Of a stretch of 64,000 nt of DNA, positions 1 to 12,283 are shown piece after piece. The stretch spans positions 1,054,001-1,118,000 of the forward strand of contig WTXD01000003.1 in NCBI GenBank assembly GCA_022496205.1, in the 5' to 3' direction. Below the pieces are notes generated by a model, which saw nothing but the letters and a program-made list of their open reading frames with translations, was not told the origin of the DNA and made no database searches. The DNA comes from Gloeopeniophorella convolvens. Its lineage: Eukaryota; Basidiomycota; Agaricomycetes; Russulales. The translations under genes and the position numbers were made by a program. The number at the start of each line of letters is the position of its first letter. The stretch's first letter is position 1.

Positions 1-345
1 GTATACCCAACACGTACACATGCATTCAACAGCGAGAGCTCCACGGAGGGAAGCCTGCAATGCACGCACCGGGTACTGGTTACTGCATCACACCCCGCCA
101 ACGGCGTCTTCCTTCTCGTGTATCACCAGGTCCATGTTCAGCACCTCTGCGTACCTCCGCGCGTGTCAGTCGGTCAACTTGGTGGACACTAGAGGCAGGG
201 TGGCGGGTGAGTGGCGCACCTCGCGCCGGCGATGACGCCGCTGAAGCCAGGGCTGATGATAACGACGCGCATGCGGCGGCGGTCGTCCATGCTGGAGTCG
301 CCGAGCGCAGATTCGGTGGTGTTGTCGTTCGCTGCATCTGACTTT
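1..345 (-). pseudogene. Decayed N-terminus of a flavin-binding monooxygenase, running off the left edge
   Basis: Reading the minus strand, an open stretch leads into MRVVIISPGFSGVIAGAR (ATG near 272), the FAD-binding beta-alpha-beta start of cyclohexanone/steroid-type flavoprotein monooxygenases common in Agaricomycetes. After a plausible intron it continues VLNMDLVIHEKEDAVGG, the next family block. The nucleotide-binding motif GxGxxG is damaged: the first glycine is a serine (SPGFSG). Where the family has GGTW, an in-frame TGA stands at 88-90 in place of Trp, followed by a diverged SNQYP. Seen: two family blocks in order, with a broken motif and a stop. Inferred: a pseudogene remnant rather than a working enzyme. 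The rest would lie to the left of the window. Confidence 0.6.
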
Positions 346-2079
346 TTCTGTCGTGTATTGTCGTGCGTCTGTCGTGTTTGAGTTCCGTGTGCGTGGTCCC
401 GGTCAGTGCAGGATCGTGATGGTGTGGGTAGAGGAGGCACACACGCGCGGGGGGCATAGGATAGGACGAGACCCCGAATGCGCAGCGATATTACGGTGTC
501 TGCATGCAGATGTCGGTCCGGCCGGCCGGGTTCTAGGTGCACGTTCCACGTTCCACACCAAGATGAGCATACGGACTATGACGTGGGAAGCATTACTACA
601 TAAGGAAACAAAACCCGGATCTCCCGAAGGACTGCCAATGCATGCAAAAGGCTACACCGGTTCAACGTCAACGCACATTTCGAAGCTACACAGTGGATTT
701 CTGGATGCAACAGTGCATCTCGTGGATTCTCCTAGGTTGGGCCAGCTTTGTGGGCGCCAGTAGTCCTCCGCATTGCTGCCAACTCCATTGAGGTTCAGTG
801 GCGGTAAGGTGCGCACGACCGCGTTCAATCGTGTGCCCTCAATGTCTACTTCTAGTGCCGTCCCGTGGACCCTGACCTGCCGTATCAAGTGCCTCTCATC
901 TTCTTCGTGTTGGCCCTGGCCGTTCACGTCACCATGGTGCGGTGAGTCGGTTCTTGAGGGCTCTCCACTGAGCTTCGCTGCCCTTCTGGCTATAACTGAA
1001 TTCTGTCATCACGTCACCGCAGATACATACGTGCCGTGCGTTGCTAAGGTGCGCCGAGGGCCTGGGGTGTAGTTGCTTCACAGTAAGCACGGCCATCTGG
1101 TGGCGAACGCGTATTGCAAGGGCAGAGGCGCAGACTTCCTGAGACGCTCGAAGTGCACGAACCTGCCCCGCATCCTGATCTGTTTATCCAACGGGTCCAT
1201 TAGTCTCGGAGATAAGTTGTTTACAGCATGGGTGTGATACGCGCTCGCCTTCAGGCGTCGCTGAATGATGTACTGCAACCACCGTTGGGTTCCGGGCTTT
1301 ATTGTTCTTCAGTGCACGGCAATGCGTATTGGGTAAGATCTAACGCTCAATCACTGAATAGGCTTGTAGTACATGTGACTCGTACACACGCAGACGGACT
1401 GTGACTGGCACCGCGCCGGGCGCTCCCAGACATAGAGTTCCGGAGTGTTCACTGCTGGAATAGCCCAGTCTGTGGGCCTTTCTCGCTGCATCCTACGCAA
1501 GAGGTATGAGCACTGTAGTCTATCGAGTATCCATGGACTGATGAATGGACCGGTCACCGTTCGTCCCCAGATACTGACCGTATAGAAACAGATAACTCGG
1601 GTGGTTCTCGGAAGCGCGCGAGGCAATTCTGTAAAAAAAAATGGAGGCGCTGTTGGAGCGAAAGTTAAACGGTAGGGGCACGGTTATCAAACTAACTGAT
1701 ATACTCACAGGCTCAGTATACTCGCGCGCTGGTTTGGCGAGGGCTGAGGTGGCATAGACTCCCAACGAACGTTATAGGTTGGCGTTCAATGTCGGTACTG
1801 TGCGGTGCTAAAAATTTCGACGTTGCGGAAACAATCGCAAGTCTCCTGCAGGCATAGGCAGAACGCGCGATCCTTGTGTGCGCGCATACGGAATGCTGGG
1901 CCTGGCATAATAAGTACGAACTTGTGAAGGGACTCGATTCTTGAAAACACGGAACCACCACCCCTTTCATCGGCGTTGCGTTTGCTCGATCTAGGGTGCT
2001 TCTGAGTCAAATTTCGTTGGACCCTTTACCAGCGCACCATCTCCACCGCATTGCAGGTACCTAATCTGTCCATCGCCTA
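346..2079. other. Intergenic, no supportable gene
   Basis: Only short ORFs of about 60-135 codons in mixed frames occur here. None shows a recognisable motif or chains to another through plausible splice sites. Some could be further remnants of the decayed monooxygenase locus. Confidence 0.4.
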
Positions 2080-2088
2080 TAAATATGG
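2079..2088 (+). promoter_or_regulatory. TATA-like box upstream of the Ser/Pro-rich gene
   Basis: A CTATAAATAT sequence lies about 60 bp before the proposed ATG at 2147. It fits a core promoter element for the following gene by position and sequence only. Confidence 0.3.
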
Positions 2089-2146
2089 CCCAGAAGGCTG
2101 CTCCTGGCTGGGAAAGCTCACCATTGTTCTCCCTGCTTCCTCCAGA

Positions 2147-3080
2147 ATGGAGAAAGGAAAAAAGAACTACAGCACCGGAGCTAGGGCTTTTAGCTCTTCA
2201 AGTCTGGCCGCCGACCACCCTCCATCTAACCATGCTCACGCTGCTGTCTCGCTGACCGGTAGCGCGAACACTGCCCTTGTGAGACACCCAGTGAGTACCC
2301 CACGGAGTCAACCACCCCAATTCGAACCAATTTTTTTTGATAACATGTCACGGTCGGGAATCAGCCATCGTACAGCCATGATCCAGCTGCAGCTGTGCCA
2401 TGGGGTAGCTCCGCGATGCACGCCTCTCTTCCTGGCCCCCGCGAATCGCGACGTCAAGTACCGCCTGGCTCCAACGGCCGGGGTGATCCTGGCGATGTGT
2501 GTGACCAATGCCGTCCGACCGTGCCCGAGTCGGTGAGTCTCTGTGGCTTCAGCTGGACTCAAGAGACTTCTCATTGACACGAGCCCTAGGCTGTAAACAT
2601 AGCTGGGCACATTCGCCCCGGGGGCGTTATGCCGGACTACTCAATGCCCGCCAGTGGTCACCAGGGTCCTCCCCCATCTTCGAATGCGCATTACAATGCC
2701 AACCCCCTGCCGGTCCAGTACGTACCATCTGCATCGCCCGTTTCCCCCACTCACCCTCGCCATAGGTGCCTCCTTCTCGCGACGCAGGAACTCATGGTCC
2801 ACCGCAACACCCGGCCGCTCATACTTGGGCTCATCGCGGCACAGCTTGGGACACCCAACCCCCGCCTCCAATCACCCAGTCGCCGCCGGCGAATCAAGGA
2901 GGCTTAGGTGGCCCGGCGGAGCCTTCGGCGCGTATCGTGTGGATCCATCAAAACGGAGCTAGGAGTATGCTCGTGTTGTTTGAGATAACACAGCGCCTTG
3001 AATGTCCGTTGACGTGTCAGCACCCCCTGAGATATTTCTTTTGTGGAGCGCAGCTTCCATACTGTGTATGTGACTTGTAA
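2147..3080 (+). CDS. Ser/Pro-rich hypothetical protein, four exons
   Basis: I do not recognise the product. The support is structural: exons 2147-2290, 2365-2532, 2590-2721 and 2766-3080 are each open. They are joined by GT...AG introns of 74, 57 and 44 nt, all in phase 0, giving 252 residues. The first intron begins with a consensus GTGAGT. The N-terminal exon is Ser/Ala/His-rich and starts MEKGKKNYSTGARAF. The second holds a CDQC pair. The third and fourth are rich in Pro, Gln and Asn, with a PPPPITQSPP segment. The protein looks mostly disordered and ends in a small Cys-containing tail. Upstream exons are possible. The coherent phases argue against a chance ORF, but expression is unproven. 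Confidence 0.45.
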
Positions 3081-3894
3081 ATGCTGTGTACTTTATACCC
3101 TGTCTTGAAATCTAAAATTCTCCGAGAAAGGCGTTACGTGGTCGCTCTCGGCATTGCCGGCGGGTCGATGGGTTGTGACGGGTGCGCACATACCATACAT
3201 ACAATCCGTGCGTGTGCTTGAAGCAACAGCAGTTTCCTGTCACGCACGCAGTGCATGTTACATGCCTGAAGATAGTCCGTCCAAGTTAGTCCTTTCCGAT
3301 TCTCAAGGCTGGTACCGGTTCGATGTCAAGGTCAGCGCACAGTCATGGATCCACTGGAGTAGCAACGCACCGATAGCACTGATGCCTACGCTGACTCAGC
3401 CACAGGCGGGGTGGAATCAGGAGGGGAGGGAGACTAGTGGCTCTCAGCACGCAGGAATCAGGGACAGTCACTGATCTGCGGCGTACAGAGAACGGTAGAG
3501 GCGCTTACGTTGGCTATAGTGGTGATGCACGTCGGCAGAGTCTCTAGCAGCTTTCGGGTGGGTATCCGCTCCTTTTGCAATGCCACTGTGCGGAACATCA
3601 GGACTCGTCTCACCTGCGGGCATGTACTCGGATACTCGAGCACTTGAAGGCTACAAAGTGGCGTGTGCGGTAGGCGCCAGCCGGCGATTGCCGAGGCTAG
3701 CGTGGCGCCCACGTTGAAGCTGAAGCGCCGAAGAGCGGGACAAAACCTAAGCCCGAACTCCTCAACAGCAACGATCTTGAGCAGAGATCTCGATGCGGCC
3801 AACCCGTGCTGGCAAATCAGCAGTGTATCTATTCCTCGTGATGATACAATTGACAAAGTCCACGGGCCCCAAGGGCGGAAGAGGAGAATCGAGA
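3081..3894. other. Intergenic between two genes facing each other
   Basis: Lies between the 3' end of the Ser/Pro-rich gene and the 3' end of the minus-strand RING ligase. A 106-codon plus-strand ORF (3154-3474) has no recognisable feature. I see no RNA gene or repeat. Confidence 0.4.
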
Positions 3895-6789
3895 CTATAA
3901 AGGCGGCAGCGGTCGCCGGCACTGAGGGCAGATATTCTGCGCGCAATCTCAAATAAGCTTCGTGCTCAAGGTGCAACGGGAGAAGAGCCACCTTGATCGC
4001 AAGCCACTACACGCAGACGTTAGCACTAAGCCAGGACACCTGGAAGGAAAAGGCGAACTTACCCGTTCGAGACACTCCGTATGCTGTTGCGCGCAAACAG
4101 TCAGGATCCTCACAGGGACGAGGAGATCGTTTGTGAGCGAGAACTCACGAAGAGATGCGCACATGGCGCAAGGCTGTACGACGCGCGCGCGCGCGCGCCA
4201 CGACGTGACTTGCTCGACACGTCCTCCGACGGGCGCTCGATAGCGTCCATGCAGATCGCGCAGTCGCCCAACGGGCCGGACTCTGTGTCTGGGAGCGGTG
4301 GGTGGTAATCGTATGCCTGCGTGTGTGCGAGCTGCACGTGCAGTGTGAGCAAGCGCAGATAACGGGAGCCGGCCCGGTACGTACGCGCTGAGGAAGGAAG
4401 AAGGCGGGCCCGAACGAGGACTGCAGCCCGAGCAAAGCAGCTTGCGCGCAGAGGGACAGCGAGATTGCGTATACCCATGCTGTAAACGGAATCAATGATT
4501 GATGATTTCGGGCTACCGGGTGATGACATACGGCGAGGCACTACATCCATCACGTTCTTTGGACACCCCAGGAAATCTGCACCCGTATCAGTACAGCACT
4601 CTCTCCATGAACAAATGCACCTACACATCGCCAGTAACATCCGCCCTATGGTCGTCCCTACGACATAGCCGCGTCCTAGCGCGCAGGGCCGTCCACGGCG
4701 CGCAGCACGTACGATCTGCGGGGCCCAGATGGCAGAATATAGTACAGCAAGAAGTGCGACCGAAAGCCCTGGAGCGAGCATGACGCGTACGACCAGGGCA
4801 AGCACGAAGAATATGAAGAGCCCTAAACATAGCAGATCAAAGTCGGTGACGCAACACGAGAAGCAAGGGAGGGCATACAAATACGATTCTGCTCGTCGTG
4901 CCAGGCCATCTGGAAGATGAAACGGATGACAGCGAGTAGAGGCACGTCCGGCTGTCGTGGTTGTTGTGGAGGAGAGGGCCTGTTCGTTGTTGGCGTCGGG
5001 GTAGTATCCGCGGTCTGCCCGTCGGTGCGGTCATTAGTGGAAGGCGTCTGAATATTTTGCGACGGTGCTGTCGTCAGAGCAGGGGCGCCAGGAGGGGGAG
5101 ATGGGATTGTTGGAAGAGCAGCTAGGTCCTCAGGCGCTTGCACTTGTTGTATAAGGAGTGCAAATTGCTAGAGCAAGCTCGAGATGTTGCCAATGAAAAT
5201 TACATAATCGACTCACCACTTCGTACGCAAACAGCGCACACGCGAGGAAGGCTGGAGCCACCAACGCGATTGAAGGCCTTCCATCGGCGAGGATGGCAAA
5301 TGTGATGTGCTGCATTGTAACGGCCCCAGGTCAGCTCACGTAGTGCCTTGATATCCACGCGGACTTACGCCGGCGAACGATATCGAATCTGCCAATGCTT
5401 GCGCGATGAATGACCAGCGCGATATTCGCGCCAAAGAAGCTGGAGTGCGGCTCTCAGACATCTGCTTCGAGAGAAGTAGGAGCATCGCGAGGTAGACAAG
5501 CCCAGCGAATCCAGCGTCTGGAAGAAGTCAACAGTGGAAATGCTATCGCGTGTGGGGTAAGACGTACATGAAGTGACCTTCCGGAAGAATATACGCGACC
5601 TTAGGCCGTCAGCCTTCTTGGCTTCGATGAGGATGCCGCATTCGGGACTGATCAAGGCGGCATTCAATTGAAGCGGGGGCCGGCGGACAGTTGTGATGCC
5701 CGTTGGATGCATGAGCTCGCCTTCAAGCTCACGCATGTCTGTCTCTGACACGTTTGACGGGAGCACCTGTGCAAACACGGCAAATTGGCATGCCACGTCA
5801 GGTGTGACTGGTGTAGAACCGGATTCTGTGGAAAGGTCATTCGAGGCGAGGATAATCTTGAGTTTTGCGATGTGGTCTTCCATCGCTGGGACGATGGCGC
5901 GGGCAGTGATGTTGAGCAGGTCGGGTGGCACGAGAGATGGCAGCGTGCGGATGTCGATGGGCAGTCTGAGAATACGTTAGTTGACCCCCACGTAGAGGAA
6001 GAGAAGACACACCCTGGGTCCTGGGCGAAACCGTATAATGACCCTGACCGCAGGAAATGCACGCCCTCAAATTCGAGCTGGAGCTCCTGAGCGGTATTTC
6101 CGTCAATGATTTCTACGTGTCCCTGGGTCGGATTAGGCGGATTTAGATGATGATCACTCCCTGCACTCACATGTACCATGGCCAAATCCTTAAACTCCTC
6201 TTTCTCCTTCTCCGATACTTCTATGGGCTTCGATAGTAGGCTCATTGTCAATCTATTGATTGAGGTCCAATTCCAATGGCCAAGCTTCTCCGTTACTTGT
6301 GTCTCGTTCCATTGGGCAGACGGTACGAGTTCTGAGCTGAGATTTCGAAAGGAGGCTTCACCCCGAATGAAACCCGTGATATTGGGGAAGTATGATTGTT
6401 TATGAGGGTCTAGAACGCCAGGGTAGGGAACGGCCTCGGAGGCAATGTGGGATTCAACCGGAGGCCGAACGGGCTGGACACAATAGATAGTATCGACGTT
6501 ATGGGAAGTCAAAGGCACGCGCGCGCACCATCGTGAAGTTGGTCGCTTCAGTACCGTTGAGCCAAGCACTATAGTTGCCCAGCTGCCACTCTGTCGACGA
6601 AAGAGAATCCTTGTACTGGTTCCGGACGGCGACGTCATCTCCGTAGTTGTTGTTAGTCAACATGAAGATGATAAGGCTGAGGAAGAGGAAGGGTGGGATT
6701 GGGCCCCGTTGGGGGCGGGTTGGTTCCGCAGCAGGAGTTCCCGCCTCTTCATCACGATCTGGAGAGAGTCGCGAAACAGGTGCACTCAT
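3895..6789 (-). CDS. TUL1: Tul1/Dsc1-like transmembrane RING E3 ubiquitin ligase
   Basis: Catalytic subunit of the Golgi/endosomal Dsc-type E3 complex, which ubiquitinates mis-sorted membrane proteins and, in fission yeast, processes SREBP. The start MSAPVSRLSPDRDEEAG is followed by an N-terminal hydrophobic segment (PPFLFLSLIIFML). Next comes a long lumenal region with several NxS/T sites (NYSAW, NGTEA, NITGF), then several hydrophobic helices (for example LVYLAMLLLL and VAPAFLACALFAYEV). The C-terminus is a RING: CAICMDAIERPSED, then CAHLF, HTECLERWLAIK and NICPQCRRPLPPL on small exons, with the stop at 3895. The loop between the first and second RING cysteine groups carries an Ala-Arg stretch coded by a (GC)n run near 4180-4200. 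Topology and order match the family. Exact exon edges in the middle are approximate. Confidence 0.85.
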
Positions 6790-7402
6790 GGAATAGGCAG
6801 ACGCAAGGGTAGCCTCCAATGCCAACTTGAAGTGAAGCAAGGAGTACAAGGGACCAGGTAGTGCCCTGAGTGTGGACGCTACGGTGCGGTGGGCGACAGT
6901 CACGGCGGCGACGCATTCAGAGTTGGGGCTTGAAGGCCTGAAGCAGCGGGCGGTCGGGATCCGGCCCGCTGTTCTTGTCACGCTCACTGCTTCCGCGATG
7001 CTCAAGGTTTCCCTCCTCCAGGCTCCCATTAACATTTCCCGCTCGCGGCGCCCGAGCGCTATTCACGTTCAGGAGCCATGATGCGGCTATTGCAAACAAG
7101 GTCGCACAAGGCCTCGCGGACCTCACGGTTGCGGCCATTCGCGACTCCGTGTCATCACCCAGTGGCTAATGCTCAAGCGCTCAGCGTCTTTCGCCAAAAG
7201 ATGCCGAGTAATGCGGCCGGATACCTCAAAACGCTCGTTGTACTTATCTTTGGCCTCACATACGCACCGCACATCACGCGTCACCGCTCCCCAATCACCT
7301 ATCAAACTGCGCCATCGTTGATCAATCCGTGTACTAGTCTCTCTCTCCTCACCTATCTGCATTGCGACAGTCCCTCTCCAACTGTAAGGCTCCCGCTCAT
7401 TC
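6790..7402. other. Divergent intergenic region
   Basis: About 0.6 kb between the starts of the minus-strand E3 ligase and the plus-strand orphan-family gene, so it probably holds both promoters. ORFs here (for example on the plus strand from 7078) lack support. Confidence 0.5.
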
Positions 7403-10032
7403 ATGGCCCACTACGACATCTTTCGCGAGGAGCTCGGATTAAAGTACCATGGCTACGGGTACGCCCTTTGGGAACCGAGTCCTGGTTCGTTATACACGAG
7501 TGTCGAAGTTGGCGACGTCGGCTTCATCCGCGAAGGCAAATTTCACCGTATATTTAATATTCTGCTTCCCGGAGACCATCCCTCTCATCGAAACTTCCAC
7601 GTGCCGGAGGACGATGAGCCGCTGGAACTCAAAATGGAAAATCATATAGACACTGGCTCGCTCAGTCCCAACGACTTGCTATCAGGTTCCGTTATTGTCG
7701 CTTCTGGAGGTTTGGGGGTAGCCATCACCTCGTAAGCCAGCTTCTACCATGTATGCATCGTTTTTGGCGTGTTCACACAACCTGTCAAAGTGGTTCCGCG
7801 CAAGTCTCGTTCACATGCTCCAGAAAAAGAGGTGCAGTGTTATCCCTCCCAGTACACGCTCAACGCCAGGACACTGTCGCCCGTGGCGACTTCGGTGCAT
7901 GGATGGTCAAGCACATTGACAAATGGTTTGCATTCATGCAGGATCTTGGGTTGGGGGTTGATCGCATGGAGGATGTTGTGCTCGTCACTGGCCGACATCT
8001 CACCAAGTCATGGGCAAATACTACCTTCTCGGAAGGCCAGGCTGATGCAAAAGTATCATTGGGTGTTCAGCTCGATGCCGTTGCTGGAGTCAACATCGCG
8101 TGGAACTTCTCGCGTAAGGATATTTGTGGGGCTATGTTGAATATTGGGCCCAGTGGGGAGGTGCGTCTCGAGCAATGGGATCATGCATGCATCATGTGGC
8201 TAACTCTGCACGTTCACTTCACGCATGTCAGGGTCTACCCGAGGACCAGTGTATCTTTATCCGAGGGCTTCGCGCGAGTCGCGTCTTGAAGATATTACCA
8301 ACCAGATTGCGTGGGGCGGCGCAGCAGGCTCTTCTCTTTCCTCATCCCTTTCCTCCTCCTCCTCCTCCTCCCTTATCTTACCCTCCGCCCTCTCCCTCAC
8401 CTCCGTCCTTGCCTCGTTTATTGTATTCTCCCCGTCCTCATCCGCGTATCGGCGAGTCGGACAGACGGGCCTCCATTGTCCCCACCATCCCCCCCGTAAG
8501 AAACAGTTTCAGCTCTGGTGGTGCGAGGCTTACCTTTCTTCAATATGTAAGTACCAGGAGCCGCTTCATGTTCTAATGGAATATATTGCCGAGGTAAGTA
8601 CTGTGCTTGATATCGCGCATGTTTACACTCGTGTCAATGGTATCTTCACAGCATGCATTCGGCTGTGACATGGTTCTTGTTCACGATGACGATCTTGATT
8701 TAGTCTTACGTCAATGCGAAGTGTGTTGCTCGCTCTTCATCTACCATGTCGTCTAACGTTTACAGCCCGGGTCAGATTTTTCTGGGTCGGGCTTTTCCCT
8801 GTCAACGACCTTGCGATCCCACCTCCTGGAGTGCAAGCCTACGATCAAGAAAGGCAGCTTTGGGGAGGACAAACCATATTCCGCGTATGATAAAGTCGAC
8901 GAGATATATAGCAACTACGATCGAGCCACGATGCACGCTGGAGAGCAAGCCACTGACTCACCACATCATCACCATACAGTCAATATTACGGCCGCAATCT
9001 CAGCGGCCACGCTGTCCGAGGGATTATTTGATTCATCTTCCGGTCTTTTTGAATTCGTGAGTACTCCTGGCTCTATCTTAAGCAGGCCGTCTAAAGCATC
9101 ACAGCCAACCCGCACGGCTTCTGGAGCTTATCACTCGTATGTTTTCGCCCGCCCCGTCCCCCTCCTAGACATGCATGGCTATATCCGTGAGACTTTTGGC
9201 CCAGAAATGACCGAGGTTTACTGGCGGCGCCTCCTCGGGGTGGACTCAAAGAGTGTGTTTGCCCTCAAATTCCTTAGTCACGGGAAGCCAGAAGTTCCAA
9301 CGGATTTCTTCTGGATCACCGAACCCGCCCTCAATAGTGCGTCTCTTCTATACATGGGGGATGGGCATCATGGGTGGATTGTGGATTCCTCGGTCTGGCG
9401 CCTTTGCGGTCCTGTTGTTCCTCAGAGCCCCTGGCCACTGGTGCCAAATGAGCCTGGCCTCCGTCCCAGAGCTGATGCCGTGGAGTCTTCGCAACTGCAT
9501 CCTCCCATCTTTTTTCCATGGGAGGACGAGGAAATTATCCTGCTACCTCGCACGCGGCCAACCACGATGGCTCTGTATAAGATGGCTCAATACATTGATA
9601 CGGCACCGGTGAGACCGCACCGGTTCCGCCGTAGAGCGATTGCCATCGACATACATATCAATGTTCGTATCCGCCTTGCACACGCACTCCTGCATCTCTA
9701 ACGACAGCATAATAGTGGCCGGGGTACCCTCCCTTCTCTCGCAAAGTCCTGTTGAAACGCGACGGGAAAAATCAACTGCACCTGCAGCGGGATGTCTCCG
9801 ATGTTGTGCGCGCGTTTTTCCACGTAAGTGATGACCTCGGGATGATGACGACCAACCCAAAGAAAGGCTCACATCGATTCTTCAGAGCTGCAATCGTACC
9901 GCTGGCGATGTCAATTTCTCGCGGTGGAGGATAGGGCAGAGCGGCATTGGTGTCGAAGATATCCTGATTGTCGGCCTGGTGAACATTTTGCAGCCTAACG
10001 GCTGGATGCCCATACTTCAGCTGTGGCAGTAA
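7403..10032 (+). CDS. Orphan Agaricomycete family protein, multi-exon
   Basis: Start MAHYDIFREELGLKYHGYGY. The gene runs through blocks that follow one another in a family I recognise from many mushroom genomes but which has no assigned function. These include GDVGFIREGKFHRIFNILL, RQDTVARGDFGAWMVKHI, VDRMEDVVLVTGRHLTKSW, DQCIFIRGLR and SPHHHHTVNI. Then come YIRETFGPEMTEVYWRRLL, FFWITEPA, ILLPRTRPTTMALYKMA and a C-terminal block GVEDILIVGLVNIL ending ILQLWQ. At least seven introns are needed. No signal peptide, membrane segment or catalytic motif is evident. An Ala/Ser-rich, CT-repeat stretch near 8330-8400 lies in or near an intron or linker. Reading blocks stay in family order, so the gene looks intact. 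Confidence 0.7.
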
Positions 10033-10295
10033 GTCATCGCTTGACGTGGATTCTGTGGCGGAGCAAGGTTCAGAGCTTGTTATTTATTATATTGTGCTTG
10101 TGTTTGGTCACGTACGAGTACACAGTGCACATACGGTCGGGACTTTGTGATTACACATTGGTCGGACAGTGGACCAAAAAGTTCACATATAGCTAGTTCT
10201 ATGACTCGTTAGCGACGACCCTTCATGCGCCATGGCCCACACATGACAGACATGGCAGTGACATAGATTCGGTCTGCAAGATTGCTATATGCTAC

Positions 10296-12283
10296 TCATG
10301 AGTCATGCACGATCCTACTCAGTGTAGTCTCCCCTGCATCAACAATGACCTCCCACGCGTTGTCAATGTCGCGTCGCTCGGTGCGCGCCGCGCCAATCGC
10401 CATGCGCACGCAGAAGACGCCGCCGATCTTCGTCTGCGTCAGCGCGGGCCCGCGGCGGCTCTGCAGCTCGTCGTAGAACGCGCTATTGAGCGCGTTAGCC
10501 TCGTCGAGGTCTATGCCCGCGCGTGGCGCGAGGCGGAACACGGTCAGCGCGTACGACGGCGGCGTCACGAGCTCAAAGCGCGGCGACGCGCGGACATGGG
10601 CGGCGAACGCATTGTTGTGTTCGATGCACTGCGGGGCGGTGAGCGGGGTGCGGTATCAGGGGCGAAGGCGTCGGGCGCTGACCCTGCGGATGTACGCCTG
10701 GAAGCCCTCGATGCCAAAGCTGCGCAGCACGAACCAGAGCTTGAGCGAGCGGAAGCGGCGGCCGAGGGAGAGGTGCCAGTTCCTGTAGTCGACGACGGTG
10801 CCTGCGTCTCCCTCCTTCGTTCGGAGGTACTCTGGCGTGATGTCCAACGCGTCGATCAGATGCCGCCGCTTACGCACCCAGAACGCAGATGCGTCAAAGT
10901 TGGTCAAGCCCCACTGCCATATGGTCAGTAAAACCGGAATCTGACAGCGCTATCGAGCTGGCACTCACCTTGTGGAAGTTGATGCACACGCTGTCGGCGT
11001 ACTCGTTGATTCCATCCAACTGTGAACGTTCGCGATACTCAGGACACGCAAGAGTGACGCCCGCCCAAGCTGCGTCCGCATGCAGCCATATCGAGGGATA
11101 GTAATCCTTGACTATCGTATGTTGATCAGCGGCATGGAAAGGCCACACGAACTCGCATACTTATGGCGCCTGTGCTGCCAAGCTGATCAATGGCACCAGA
11201 CGACGTCGTACCAACAGTGGCAACTATATATGGCAATTGGTCAAATGGCGCCACTGGAAGCAAATATCTCCTTACTGAATATGAACGGGTGTAACCCTTG
11301 TGCGTGATCTTCTTCGACCGCATTTTTTAAGCCTTCTCCGGTCAGTCCAATATTGTTATCCAGCACCGTTTGCTCTACATCGAGCGCGCGGACACGCAGC
11401 CCCAGGACCATCCCAGCCTTCTTTCCAAAAGAGTGCGTTTGAGATGTCACGTAGATAACGAGGGACTCGAGGGTCGTGCCCGGGTGTTCACCGAGGTATC
11501 TAGTACGTGCGGCCACGATGGCCGTGAGCGCTGAATCTGACGCAGTTGTCTGGAAGCATGAGAAAGAAGACTTGGTAAGTTCAGCGTACACAAAAGGGCC
11601 AAGATCTTACCTGTATAACACCGCCGCCGACCTCATTGATATTCCAGAATACGCTGCTGAGCCCAAACATCTTGGCAGCCCAGTCCATGACTATAGCTTC
11701 AAGTTCCGTGCAAGCAGGGCTCGCGAGCCACTGTGCGGGGTGCAGTCAGAATCGCTGCAATGATCCGAATTTGAGGAGCGCACGTTGAAGCCTGGATTCG
11801 CAGTGCTCGATGACAGCAAGTCTCCAAGCATGCCTTCGAACGTGCTGGCCGTGGGAAAGTAGGCAAAGAAGGATGGGTGCTGCCAATGCGTCAATCCTGC
11901 GAGGTGGACCGTTCTAGTCATGTAGCAGGGTGGTTCGTGCAATGGCGTACCGGGTATGATGAGCTTCTGGTAATCGTCCGCAATAGACGCCCATTCCTGA
12001 CCTTTCTGGGGCGCCGACTCTAGTAGGTCAAGGCAGGTCAGCTTGGCAGTATGCCACATCAAACGCGACACGCACCTGGTAACAGAGGGCGAAGATATCC
12101 GGGTTCGACCTGCGCGATGACTGGCTTGTCGCGAAGCGAGTGGTAATAGTCACAGATGCGGTCGATGGCGTCGTAGCCAGCTTTGCGAAATCTGCGGTGT
12201 GTACAGCGACGAAGATCGTTCGTAAGTCACAGATGGACACGCGATAAGGTCGAATGCATAGGGACTGACTGCTCAATATCCAT
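10296..12283 (-). CDS. Aromatic-L-amino-acid decarboxylase (PLP group II)
   Basis: Decarboxylates aromatic amino acids (Tyr, Trp or DOPA type) with pyridoxal phosphate; the substrate cannot be read from sequence. The start MDIEQ is joined by a short intron to [19 protein letters not shown], followed by the family N-terminal signature [20 protein letters not shown]. Next is the [17 protein letters not shown] core, then [40 protein letters not shown] and [17 protein letters not shown]. The last contains the lysine expected to bind PLP. The C-terminal domain is present and ends at 10296. Length, block order and catalytic lysine fit an intact enzyme of about 500 residues with several introns. It is transcribed divergently from the lanosterol synthase gene. 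Confidence 0.9.

Noticed and set aside
3154..3474. 106-codon plus-strand ORF starting MPAGRWVVTGAHIPYIQ
   Set aside because: No domain, no splice partner and no composition bias; consistent with chance in the gap.
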